A stretch of 64,000 bases of DNA. Source: Planococcus citri. Lineage: Eukaryota; Arthropoda; Insecta; Hemiptera; Pseudococcidae. Where the stretch lies: NCBI RefSeq assembly GCF_950023065.1, contig NC_088681.1:49138836-49202835 (forward strand), read 5' to 3'. How positions within the stretch are numbered: position 1 is the stretch's first letter; every line of letters starts with the position of its first letter. Both the position numbers and the translations under genes were made by a program. Below are positions 11,601 to 25,200 of the stretch, piece after piece. Below the pieces are notes generated by a model. That model did not search any database, was not told the origin of the DNA, and worked only from the letters and a program-made list of their open reading frames with translations.

Positions 11601-14600
11601 GTGTGGGGAAAAAAACCACATAAAAACAATATTATTAAAAAATATTACACATATACGACTATACGAGCATAGTGTACACGAGCATCTCTGATATAATGGT
11701 GGCAATGTGTGCGGTGTTTTTCTGAAATACTTCACAACGAGAGCGAGTATATAGCTGAGTAACGTGCCAAGTTGTCACATAATTTCTTATATAAATTTTC
11801 GACTAAGTATCGGCCATTATCGCAAATACCAATTTAGTTTGACGGCTAGTCGAACTTCTATTCTCTTTCGAGACCACCGAAGAGTCGATTTTTACCCCCC
11901 CCCCCCAGAATAATCGTCGTAATCGAGTCATTAAACTGATAGCGAGGTACTCGTACTTGACAATTTTTTCCAATGGTGAAGTTTTTTTTAGAAAAATCTG
12001 TCTAAAGAAGTAAGTAAATTTCATCTTGTTTATTTTCAAGGTTGAGAAAAAAGGGTGGAAAAAATTGAAACGAAAAGTCTTAAAAACGAGATAAAAGTCG
12101 AGTACTTTAGAATCACATCCTCCCCTTCACTTAAAAGTTCACTTACAAAAGGTATGAGCTACCAGCCTCCTCCTATATATTTATAGAAAAATAACACGAG
12201 CAACGCTGTTCAGAATTTGATGGAGGGACAGAGGGGGTGTAAAAAATATATCCAGGCTGATCTCTCCGTGTATTAATAACCTGTCTTATACGTTTATAAT
12301 ATAGGTACACATAATACCTACCTATTTGAATTATTTTTTAAAAAATCTAATAAATAAAAGGATAAAAAGCTAGGGATTTCCTTTTTCCAAAAAAAAAAAA
12401 AAAAAAAAAGGTACATCTATGTTTTTGACATTCTCTTATACTTGATAGCAAGCTAGAGGTACAGGCAGACATACGTTCACATTTGTATATTATGTACATA
12501 TTTCACTTCTATTCTCCTCCCACCTTATTTATAGTCGTCACTATAAGCACGACTTCAAAGGCTATTGTACGCGAATTTTCGCATTGAAAACCTCGACTGG
12601 CTTGTCGTATGTTTCGTTCACAGGCAAAGGATTGTATAGGTGCACTCGTGGAGTCGTATTTATAAGTTTCATATCATTATGATGTGTATTAGAAAATACA
12701 CACGTGAACAGAGGTTCTTTTTCAAACATCACAAAGCATACCTGGCGACAAAGCTTTATGAGTTTCGTTTGAAGCTTTCTGTTCTCCACCCACCATATAC
12801 GTATATCAATTTCAGTGACAAATTCACAAACTATAAATACGTAGGTATTGGATCCAATTTATGTAGCCTATGAATGATGTACCTTAACTACCCACATATC
12901 ATTGTACTAAGTTGTGTGCGAATAAGGTAATGATATCGATGTCATGTCATCGACAAAACAGACACGAATGATTCCTCATTTATACGAGATGAAAATATTC
13001 GTCAATTAAAAAGCCAATTTGCTCGCGTAATCGTACTCTTATAATTTCAACCACGACAGTGTAAAATTCGCAAAGCTTCAAAGTCGAACAAAGTTGCGTG
13101 TATTTCCGAGCTAAAAACTTTGTACCCTGAAATCATCGAGAAATGTCGCATCAAAATTTGAATTTAAAAATTACCAAAGTCCCCATTTTACAATTTTGGA
13201 AAATCGAAAAACTATACTGTTGAGCGTAAATCGAATGTAAACGTCAAATAAACATTCAATTTCGTTGTCGAAAATTAATTTTAAATAAATAATAATTCAC
13301 ATCATCGCCATCAAAAGTAGAGAATTTCAGTATTGAATTTTCCCTTTCAACTTTGTAATTTTGAAAACGAAAAAAATTGAGTGCAGTTGATTTTAATTCG
13401 AGCCTCGAATTCCATATTTTTGAAATGAAAATTACAACAAATACATGAGCGATGCTCTGTCTATATTTTGGAACATGAGGTACGGGAACTTCGGAAATAC
13501 GTTCGAGAAATTCGTGGCGATGCAAAGATTGAGAATTTAAGAAAAAGTCGCCAGGCAGATGAAGTAGCTGCCCATACAATGCGTCGGCCAGACAAAAGTC
13601 CGAGTCGGCATTAACTGACGAACGAAGAGCGAGTAAAATAATGGGAAGGCGATCTGACCAATGGATTGGGTCGCCACAGGAAGTAATTGCAGTTTTTAAC
13701 GTGCGATGAAAGTTTTCTATCAATCCATTAGCTTGCGGATGATAGGCCGTGGCGCAAATACAGTTGATTCCACAATATTTGTTAATATTGTGGAGTAACT
13801 CAGATTCGAATTGGCTACCTTGATCGGTAGTGATCATGACTGGCGCACCAAAATGTGAAATCCATGTCTCAAACATGGCTTTCACAACAGTGTTGGCTTG
13901 TTGGTCAGGGATCGGTATCACTTCTGGCCAACAAGTCGCGCGATCAATCATTGTAAGACAATATTGACAGCTGTTAGAAACAGGAAGTCTCCCGACGAGA
14001 TCCATATGGATGTGTTCTAAACGACCGACTGAATGAGAGATGGGTGTCAGAGGCGCAACAGTGTGTCGTGTTACTTTGCACCTCTGGCAAGTAGTGCAAG
14101 ATCGAGTGAAGTTACCAATGTCTTTTTGGAGATTGGGCCACACATAGCGATTTAAAATGAGGTGTCTGGTTCATTTAATACCAGGACGAGCGAGATTATG
14201 ATATTGGTCAAAAATTTTCTGTCGAAGAGAAGAGGGTACGTGAGGATGCTGGTACCCTATCTTGGAGATGTCACAGTAAATATCGTGACCTTGGAAATTG
14301 ATTTTAACGAGTTCGAGTGAAGAAGGTTTTGCGATAAGTTTTCGAAGTTCAGAGTCGTTTTGCTGGGCTTTTAATAGGTGAGCCGGAGAAATGCAATGCA
14401 TGCTTGAGATTGATTCAATTCTTGAGAAACAATCGGCTACCTCGTTGTCAGAGCCTTTAATGTAACGAATGTCAGTGGTAAACTGAATGGTGCTTTTCAA
14501 GAAGGTCCTATCAACAAAAAACTGGTTTTGAGAAAAACGCATTTTTATATTTCAGTGTTTTGCCATTTTGGTTTAAAATGATATAGCGAGCTCCGGTTTT

Positions 14601-17600
14601 TTTTTGTTGAATAGAAGCATCTTTCCACTATTTATTTCCTGCGTAGTAATTTTTTTTCCACCACCAACATTTCCATGGGAGCGCTTTACAAAAGAGACCT
14701 CGATATGACCTTCTTGAAACGACAGGACCTTCTTGCGGTTATTCACCTAAAAATCGATTTTATTCCTTCTCAAACCCACCAAAAACATGAAATAGTCACT
14801 CTTGAGAAGTAATTTTCAATGCAGAATTCAAATTTTGAGTCAATTTTGCCCCTCGACCCCCAGGGGGGGCGGTACCAAATGAAAATTTGGGGAAAATGTG
14901 AAAAAATCAAGTATAGTGTCAAAATCTTGATACTTTGAGTTGAAAACCACGATTTTTGAGTCAATTTCCCTCGTAGCCCCCCAGGGGGGTGGTACCAAAT
15001 GAAAATTTTTGGGAAAATGTGAAAAAATCGAGTATAGCGTCGAAATCTTGATACTTTGGGTTAAAAACAACGATTTTTAAGTCAATTTCCCTCGTAGCCC
15101 CCCAGGGGGGTGGTACCAAATAAAAATGCGAAGAAATCGAGTATAGTGTCGAAATCTTGGTACATTTGGGCTGAAACCCCGATTTTCGAGTCAATTTTGT
15201 CCCTCGGCTTCCGGGGGGAGGGGTGTGGTACCTAATCAAAATTTAGGATAAAAGTGAAAAAATTGAGTACTTTAATGTAATATCTTTAATACTGTAGGGC
15301 AGAAGTTTCTTCCGCCAGCATTCCCCAAAACGACGAATATGAAAAATTATGCATTTTAGTGTATGTAAAACAACTGCGATCGATTTACCTGCGGAAACCT
15401 GCGAAAATCTGTATCATCTCATACTTTAGCCATGCATGTGTGAGTGCGCACTCGATTTTTTCACTGTTTTCCCCAAATTTCGATTTGGTACCACCCCCTT
15501 CCTCCCTGGCGTGCGAAGGACAAAATTGGCTCGAAAATCGGGTTTTCAGCCCAAATGTACCAAGATCTCGACACTATACTCGAGTTTTTCGCATTTTTAT
15601 TTGATACCACCCCCCCCCCCCTGGGGGGCTACGAGGTAAATTGACTCAAAAATCGTTGTTTTTAACCCAAAGTATCAAGATTTCGACACTATACTCGATT
15701 TTTTCACATTTTCCCCAAATTTTCATTTGGTACCACCCCCCCTTGGGGTCGAGGGGCAAAATTGACTCAAAATTTGAATTCTGCGTTGAAAATTACTACT
15801 CAAAAGTGCCTTCTGGTATAGTTGTGATCAACCATTTCGGAGAAGAAGGTAATGCGCGCATTTTCCAGTTGCGTTTCCTAGCCAACTTCATATAGCTGCT
15901 GTTTGTGAACAACACCACATGGAGCGCTGCGGTTTGCACCATCTTGTGTAGAAAACGTCAGAGATTCAAATTTCATGAACTCCTCAAAAAGGTCCTATCG
16001 CTTGAAAAGCACCATTCAACTGACCAATGAAGTCGAGATGTTGAAATTGTCAAGGAGATGCTTTTTCGGGATTCTGAGAAAAGGTGTGAATCAGGGGCTG
16101 ATGGTCCGTGAGCACCGTAAATTGGCGACCTTCCACCATCTGCCTGAAGTCAAAATTTCCAAACAATTTCACCCGTTTTTCATCCAGTTTATGAGTACAA
16201 AACAGGTAGCAAATTGCATGCCATGCCTACCTATCGTTTCATACGTTTTTGAGAGCTCTGCGCACAAATATCGAGTCATTTTTTGATTCAACCCCCCCTC
16301 CTCCAATTTCCTGGAGATTGAAAAAAATCGCGTGCATTATGGTTTATCATGTTTTTGAGAACGTTGAATAGGTACCTTAAGAATATTGAGTCATTTTTTT
16401 TTTTGGTTTTGCTCTTCTAAAACGCTCCCATTGACGCTACGGGTCTCGTGAAAATTTGAAAAGTCGTATGACATGAATGATTTATTAGACTTTTGGGAGC
16501 ACTGAACAGGAATATCAGTATTTTTCTTGATTGGGCGCCTATACGACGTCTTCATTGCTCTCCCCTCTACATTTTCTAATAAAAGAAAAATCTGTCAACT
16601 TTTTCTCAATTTCCTCCTCTCTTCCCCCTCTGTCTCTCAATTAAATTCACTCAAACATTGATTTAAAAAAACAGAAAAAGTATGTAATCAAATGAATCGG
16701 TTGAAATTTCGCAAAGAAATAAAATATTTTGTAGGAATTGGTTTTTGGGCATTTTTAGAGAATTTCGAGTGCAAAATTAAGTCACGATTTTCGGGATTTT
16801 TGAATAAGTTTCGTGTAATCTACCTACCAAAAAAATGACTTAAAATCCCATGAGAAAATCAAAAATTTCGCTCAAAAACTTTTTTTAGAGTATTTTTGAA
16901 AAATAACAGCTTGAAATTTGATTGATTTTTGAACTTTATTATGATAACTACTCGAAAAATTGACCTAATTTCGATCTCAAAATCCTCCAAAAATGCTCAA
17001 TAACATTCTTGTTGAAAGCTTCGAAATCTTTGAGAAATTTTATTTTTTGTTGATGGGTCACATGACTCTTTTTTTTTAAATCTGGATTATCATGATCCAA
17101 TTTTGCGCTGAAAAATCTTGAAAAATACTCAAAAAACATTTGAATTTTTCACGAAATTTTCACACTTTTTGATAGGTCGCATGATACATTTTTGAAAATT
17201 CCAAAAATCAATGACTCAATTTTTAGCTAAAAGTATTTCGAAATTGCTAAATAAATAGTCGAAATTTGAAGTCTTCAAAAGAAATTATAGATTCAAACCA
17301 AACGTCAATAAAAACTTTTCCCAGTTTTTCGACATCATTGAAATTTTATTTTCATTTATTTGTAAAAATTTGGAGATTACCCTTGAAAATCTTCGAAAAT
17401 AAAAACTTTCAAGTCTTAATAAGGAATTACAATATAGATTCAAACCAAACGCCAAAAACTTTTCTCAGTCTTTCGACATCATTGAAATTTTTTTTTTGAA
17501 AGTTACTTACTGGTAATAAAATCGAGTGAAAAATTATCGAGCTCTTGCTAGTGGGTTCCAAAGGTAAATTCTTCAATTTATTTGAAAAAATATGCATAAT

Positions 17601-20600
17601 TCGCTTTTTTCAGGGGTGCCCAAAGTGGGGGCTCTAAAAAAAGGGTTCAAAATTACGAATATACAGGGCGCTTGATTAAACTTGTTCACCTAGGTAATTG
17701 AATATATGACTAAAAGCGTTACGTTTGGCGCAAATCGCAGGTTTTCAGCTATCCAGGGGTTCCCAAAAAATCCAAATTACAAAAAATTGGAAATTTGGAT
17801 TTTTGAGTACCAGCGCAAAATTTTATTGAGCTCAAAATTTGGTAGGATGGAGGTCTTTCAAATACTAATAAACCGTAAAAAGCTTTTTAGCGGGGTTCAA
17901 AGGGGTAGGTTCAAAATGATGGTTCCAAAATTTTTCAAAAATTAAAACCCCCCAATTTCTGCCCCGAGGGTCAAAAATGGAAAATTTTCCTCGTATAATG
18001 TTAAACGGGTTCAAACAGATATTTTACGCTGAAAAAGTTTTTGAAAATAATACTCGGTGGTTCCAAAAATTATTTTTTATTCGCAACTTTGGCGACCCCT
18101 GGAGCCCAAAAAATGGTCATTATGGGTTAACTAACCACGGATTCGTATTTGGGGCATTCATTACAATATTTCAAGAGTGGTTCAGTCGATAACTGTCTGG
18201 TGCCAAAAAATGGCCTTATCGATACTCCTCCTTTGAAGACTATCCTCGAAAATATTTGAAAATAAAGACTTCTTATAGGTACTCGTATTTCTATAGTTTT
18301 TGAAAGTTGATCATTAATTGTTCGATAGATTCTGGAAGGAGAGCTGCTGTGTTGAAATGTTGATCCCAGCAAGAGTCATCAGAATATAGCCCCTGTTCCT
18401 ACTCACTCTCTCCACTCTAAAACACACACTCACACACAAAAAAATTCAACCAAAACACCCTGATGTATCTGAACGGAATTTTTCAGACAAAAATCACTAC
18501 TTTTTCACTACCTTCAAAACATTTCCAAACAAGTGTTGGCCTCCTCAACCTCACTACTTTTTTCAAATTACTTTTTTGGTGTCATTCAAAGAATGTCACC
18601 TTTGAACACTGATGTCAATTTTAAAGCAATTAAGAACGTCGAACGAAGCGATGGGAAAAGCTTTCCAGGATTTATACAAAAAAAAACAAATGCCCAACTT
18701 AATAATATTATTTTTGATGTCAGAAGTTGATTTTATTGGCACTGGCATGTTTCAAATTAGAAAACTACTTTTTTTTCTGCAAATTTCAATTCTGAATAAG
18801 AAAAGAAATTGACTTCAGCGAAGCGAAGGAAAAAGTTTTTTAAAATTCATTAAGTTAATGAAAAACCTAAATAGCGTTATTTTTTATGCGATAAGGCGAT
18901 TTTGCATTTTGCTAGTCCTTGACGTGATAAGTTCATTTTTTTCAGCTCTGACATTTTTGTAATATTGGAATAATAATTTTTCGGAAATTCAAATCCAAGA
19001 AGCAAAACAACGGTATTTTTGTGAGAAAAATCAGCTTTTTTTTGCTAATTTTGATATGTTTGAAAGTTAAGTCAAAAGCCTTATTTTCAAAGTACCTACA
19101 CCTGATTAAAGCAATTTGAAGGGGAAAAAAATTATGACCGAGCAAAAAGCGAGGACAAATTTTTTGAAAATACGCCAATCAATTAGTTAAAAGAAAAGGG
19201 TTCCAGACTTATAGGTATCTAAAATTAAAATTAGGTTTTCCAAATTTATACAAGGCCTAGCTTGATACGAGTATTTTTTCAAAATTCAATTTTCGAGTCA
19301 AATTATTGGATACCAACTAAAAGTCGAACGATGGAATTACCAGTGGTAATTTTAATATACTGCGGGTAAATCAACGGGAAATTAGCAATACAGTAAAATA
19401 TTCGAATTATTAAGTACGTGACGCTGTGTTTGAAATTTTATGCGATCTGAAAAATGGCACATAAAATTTCAAACACAACGCCTGCAAAACGAACGATATA
19501 GGCAAACTATGCAACTCGTACTCGCAGATCTTTTTTAGAGCGACGGAGAAACGACGACGAGGTTACACGATATCGCGGTATTCTCTCGCGTATTCGGGCA
19601 GATATTGTCGGCTATAGCAACAAGAAAATGAGAGTGAATTTACACCATGAATGAACGAGTGAAAATAGCTACGAGAGAGCAAAGAGAGTGCAAAAAAAGG
19701 AAACGAAAATGAGTACTGCAAACGTGATAAGAGACGGTTGTATATGAATACGTATTTCGTTTATTATTGTGACGCTTTGGTCGATGATTTACGAGTTTTA
19801 TGTGCAAAAATTATATACGAATGCGACGACTACAACAACATACGAAGTACCTACAAGAGTATATTATCTTTGCCACATACAGCATACGAAGCAGCCAGCA
19901 AACGACAACTCTGTACTCTGTTGTAATAGTCACAAGTGCATACATTTTATAAACGCTTTTTTTTTTATGTAACGAGACGCGAGAAGCGACAGAATGAAAA
20001 AATTAATCGTTTATGTTCTGCCGTTGATTGCATACTTCTTGATGCTGTTCTTCAGTATCGTTTACTTATCGAGTAAGTTTCAAAAAAAATGCACCGATGT
20101 TGGATTGAAATTTTACTGCGTTGAGAATAAGTACAGGAACGAAAGTCAGTTCAATGATCGAGCCGAAAGACTCCAGCTGGATAATTGTTTCGCGTTGTAT
20201 TCGCATAAATCATCGGATGGTAATGTGGTTCCTTCGCCATCTCCGACGTTGTATTATTTAATCGGCTTTTTGTTCGTTTCGTTGATCATTTTCTCGATTA
20301 CGTGGTATTTCACGATGTATAAAATCAAAATGACCGAAATTTGAAGGATTTGGTAATATAAGAGGATCTTTTTGGGTCTGGAATTAGCAGTAGAATGGGA
20401 TTCGAATGAGATGTGGAACGATTCAAAAAATGGCCTATGATTGGACTTTTTTAAAATATTTTCAATTTTAAATGAATATTGAATTTTTGTACATATTTTT
20501 ATTTGTGTCAAGAAAGTCCTCATTAAAACATTTGTGTACCTATGAAGTTTGTTACAAAAGTGTATTAGATTTTATTCATGCTGGAAAAAGTGGGGGGAGA

Positions 20601-22237
20601 GGGAAGGGTTAAAGAATTTCATAGTAAGTATGGAAAATATTAAAAAAATTAGTTGAAATTGTTTGAAAATTGGGGAAAATGTGATAAAATGACAAAATTG
20701 CACTCCAAAAATTGTTAATGCAAGAAATTTTCTCAAATTTATGAATAGTCAAACTTAGGTTAGATGTCTTTGAAATAATTGATAATGAAATCAAATTTCG
20801 AATTTTTTTTGAAAACTTCTAGAAATTGTTAAAAATTGAGAAAATTGGCAAAATTTTCACACGCCATGAAAAAGATGACCGACGCGACGTGAACTTACCA
20901 AATAATAAATAAAATTGACTTCAATGGTTGAAAATGGATATAAAGTTGTTAACTTTTTGACAAATTTTCAATCATTTTTATGCAAATCTTAACGATTATT
21001 GACCACTTTTCGCAACATTGTTGACATTTTTTGAAATCGTGAATTTGGATTTTTAGAAAATTTTAGAAAATTTTGTCGATATTCTGTGCAGTTTTCGTAG
21101 TATGGGTTTTTCATGGACTGTTTACTGGTTTTCATGAGGAATAATTGTGATATTTTAAATCCATAATCGAATATTGAGGATGATTTCTTCGCAACCGATT
21201 TGATCAGAGGAGAAGAATTGAAAAATCCAACGCGAATGAATCGCCGATAAAACAAACCGTGTGCAAGATTATACCCACCATAAAATTTTAAATACCTATG
21301 CTAATCCATCAATAAAAAATGGAGTTGATTTGTTAAGAAAAATCCCCTCAGAAACGATGAATCATTTGAGAGCGACTGAATCGATCACCTGGAAATGAAA
21401 TCAGATAATGCACAAGAAGACAAAACGGAACGTTTAATAATTCATCAAGAAAAATTCGGAATTGCTTTTTCGCAAACGATTTGCTCGAGGTAAAAAAATC
21501 GTTCGCAAACGTTATCAATATTATTAACCTGGGCAGAAATGACAAAATATTTTACAATAAAAAGTGGCATTACTAATTTATCAACAAAAATTGCGTTGAA
21601 CCGTTATTGTGAACGATTCACTTAAAAATCACGAATCATTCGAGAACGACTGAATTATTCGAAAATAAAATCAGATGATATATTGTGACAAGGCAAAATG
21701 GAACATTTTTCAATCCACGAATAAAAATTGTTCGTGAACGAACGAATCATCAAAGGGAGTTTTTAAACTCGATGAAGAGGTATAATAGCAACAATGTCAA
21801 TGTTCATTGCCAATATCATTAAAATGGTATTATCAAAGAATCTCGGGTTAAATCGATGAATTTTTGTAAAGGATAGGTATCAGAAGGTCATTGCAAATAC
21901 GTCTTTAAACGTCAACGAACTGTTTTAAAAACTTATTTTCATTCGCTATTGAATTTTGTTCACAATAGGTGCCTATTTGCTTGAATTGAGCCAACAAATT
22001 ATCCGTACGTCGTTTCGATCTATGTTTAAGCGTTATAAAATTTCAACTGCTGAAAAAAAAAACACTGAAGGTTTCACAAAAGAAGTGGGAAGGGGTGGGG
22101 GGGTAATCACTGATAGCGATTCTTTTTCTACGTATTCAAATGTGAGGGACCTACAAGACAATTTCGTGCGAACTCGAAATCGGAGGACTGGTAATTATTT
22201 ACCTATGAATAATTTCGGAAATTATTGGTATCTACGA

Positions 22238-22278
<41 letters not shown>

Positions 22279-25200
22279 GTTTTATTTTATTTTATTAATA
22301 TTGGGAACACAACATTGCGGCACACCCCCACCTCCTCAACGTGCCACAATGCTTTTATGAGGGGGGTATCTACGACCTAGGTAATAGGTAAATTACTGCC
22401 ACTTTTAATAACCCACAGCAATTCATAGTATAAATTACCTTAATTCCCGATCAAGTATTGTAATTCCAATGTTGTACCGTGATTTTTGTTTGGTAAATCA
22501 CCGTAATTTTTGGTACATTATCGTAATTTTTGGTAAATTACCGTAATTTTTGGTACATTACTGTAATTTTTGGTACATTACCGTAATTTTTGGTAAATTA
22601 CCATAATTTTTGGTAAATTACCGTAATTTTTGATAATTTACCGTAACTTTTGGTAAATTACCGCGAATTTTGGTAAATGGTAAATTACTGTAATGTTTGG
22701 TAAATTTGACATAGTCATTATTAGGGCCGCTGCATAGAGGGAGAGGAGGAATTATTTGTTTTCCTATGTTAGTGAGTTCTAGAAATAACACCTTAGGAGT
22801 GAATATTTCCCTATTTGCCTGGATAGCTCAAGACTCTCTATCTAACCAATAACCTGACATAACTATGCAAAAATCAATGTAACGAACGTTGAAATAAGGA
22901 CAACCTACATTACAATTTAAAGAATTTATTAGGTATAACGTATTTATACATAGGACATCGGTACTACCTATCGGTAGCCTAAGTCTACTACGATCTGTCA
23001 TAAGGAAGTATTAAGCATAATTTATAACTAGTACTAGATGCACTTAATTATTTCCTCGTAGTATTCCTCCTGTTTAGGGAATGCTCACGAGTAGAAAAAT
23101 AAGAAACCTATACACAAAATACACGATGAAGTCATGCAAAACACCATTGATAAAATATTAGGTAGGCATAGAATTCTCCGATTCCACACACCTACCTACA
23201 ACAATAATTAGTAATGCGCCTATTACCTTGATGATAAATGCGCTTTAACATTTACCTGAAAACTGTCCACATTGACCATCTCTATCTGGGGTCCTACCAA
23301 TACTAAGGACTTCGATGGCACCTTAACTAAATGAGATTTCATGTAACACTTCGCATAATTTACAGGTGTCCAGATACACCTCAAACTACCGAAAAGAACT
23401 CCAATACAATAGATCATCGGATCAATTGATTGTCTAAATCAAATTATATAAATTTCACACGCGAGGTGTTAACAAATAAAAACTTATTACTAATATGACG
23501 AAGAACCATCTTGCTGCAGCTAATGAGACTAAGTGGAGAAAATGCCGCGGACTACTTGTATATATAATTTTTTGAGGTAGTCACGTGACCAAAGGCTAAG
23601 ATCTTTGTCGGCATTTTTCCCTATTTAAATAATCGACTTGCGGCCGCGAGCTCGATACAAAGACCTAACTTGTCATCATAAATCTGTCATTTAATTGATG
23701 ACGAATTGCTAACTATTTTACCCTTCGTAAAGAACATGTTACCAAACTTTTCAGTTTAAGGGGTTCATAAAATCATCCCCCTTTAGGCAATGGAGGCAGT
23801 ATGCCCTATATCAAATTACCATAATTTTAGGGAAATTGTCGTAGTTTTAAGTAAATTGTCATAATTTTAGGTAAATTACCATAATTGTTGGTAAATTACC
23901 ATAATTCAGAGTTGTGAGTCCGAAACGAGCCTAAAACTGGAACCAATTACATCCCCCTTCAAACCAAATCCCAAAACCAAAATTGTTATTTTTCTTGATC
24001 CTGAAACCAAAAAAAAAATCCAAAACCAAGAAGTATAATTTTGAACACAGAACAATCCAGGAACTAAAACAAAATTGTTTCGGTTTTAGGATTTCAAATT
24101 TTTGATTTTCTCCAATTTTATTTTGATAAGTTGTCATTTTTACATAATTTATCATCATTCATTCAGATTACTTATAATACAAAATTACTCAAACTAAGTA
24201 CCTAATTACACTATCGGAGTCTCCATGTCAAAACCTCCCATTTTTTAGACCCCCCGCAGGATCCAATAATCAATTTGGGCTTGAAATTGGTTGAAATTAA
24301 AGTACTGAAACTGGAACTTATTCATCCCAGAACAGACACAATTTTTTCAATCCCAAAACTGAAATAAAAATTTAGCTAGAGGAACAAAACTAAAACAAAT
24401 CCAATCCTGAATTGAATAAAAATGTTGATCCTGAAACTGAAACCCAATCCCAAGATCTTTTTGGACCCACCCTCTGCTGTAATTTGTGGTAAATTACCGT
24501 AATTTTTGAAAAATCATTGTATTTCTTGGTACATAGGTAAATGTGGTAGTTATTAGTAAAAGTAGTTTATTGGTTTATCATTATGATTCTTGGTAAATTG
24601 GATTAATTTTGAGTAAATCACGGTAATTTTGGTGTAGTGTTTTTGGGTAAATTATGATAACTTTGGGTAATAGTAACAAAGTACAGTTATTTTAATAAAT
24701 GGTGGTAATTTCAGGTAAATTACGGTATTTTCGGGTAAACTAGGGTAATTTTAATAAATTACTGCAATTCGGGGATATTATGGTAATTTTGGGTAAATTA
24801 CGGTAAATTGGATAAATTATGGTAATTTTAAGTGAATTTTAACGAATATTCGATCATAACCCCCAATGATATTCAAAATCCACCACCAGCATCATTACCA
24901 CCACAATAATCCAAATTTTATTATTCGCAAAGAAAATTCTTGATAAGAAAAAAATACGCAAAAAAAGCTACTCACATTGCACCCGTAAATGTGTAGGTTC
25001 GCTGGATGTTTCGCCTCGTTCGTTGGCCGCCTGGCAAACGTATTTGCCTGAGCTGAGATACGAGACTCCTTGTAATACTAAACTTTGAGTGCTCAAGATA
25101 ATTCCGGAAGACACATTCTGAGTTACTACGTTGCCCTGTAACATAGCACCACCATAGTATGTTATGTCGAGGTTAAAATTAAGAAATAAATTCTATATAC

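Noticed and set aside
14485..16017. Small proline-rich frames (YLVPPPWGATRE type) as genes
   Set aside because: They are the same foldback arm unit read in several frames and on both strands.
22440..22705. CRISPR-like regular repeats
   Set aside because: The 20-bp units are contiguous with no unique spacers, and the DNA is eukaryotic.
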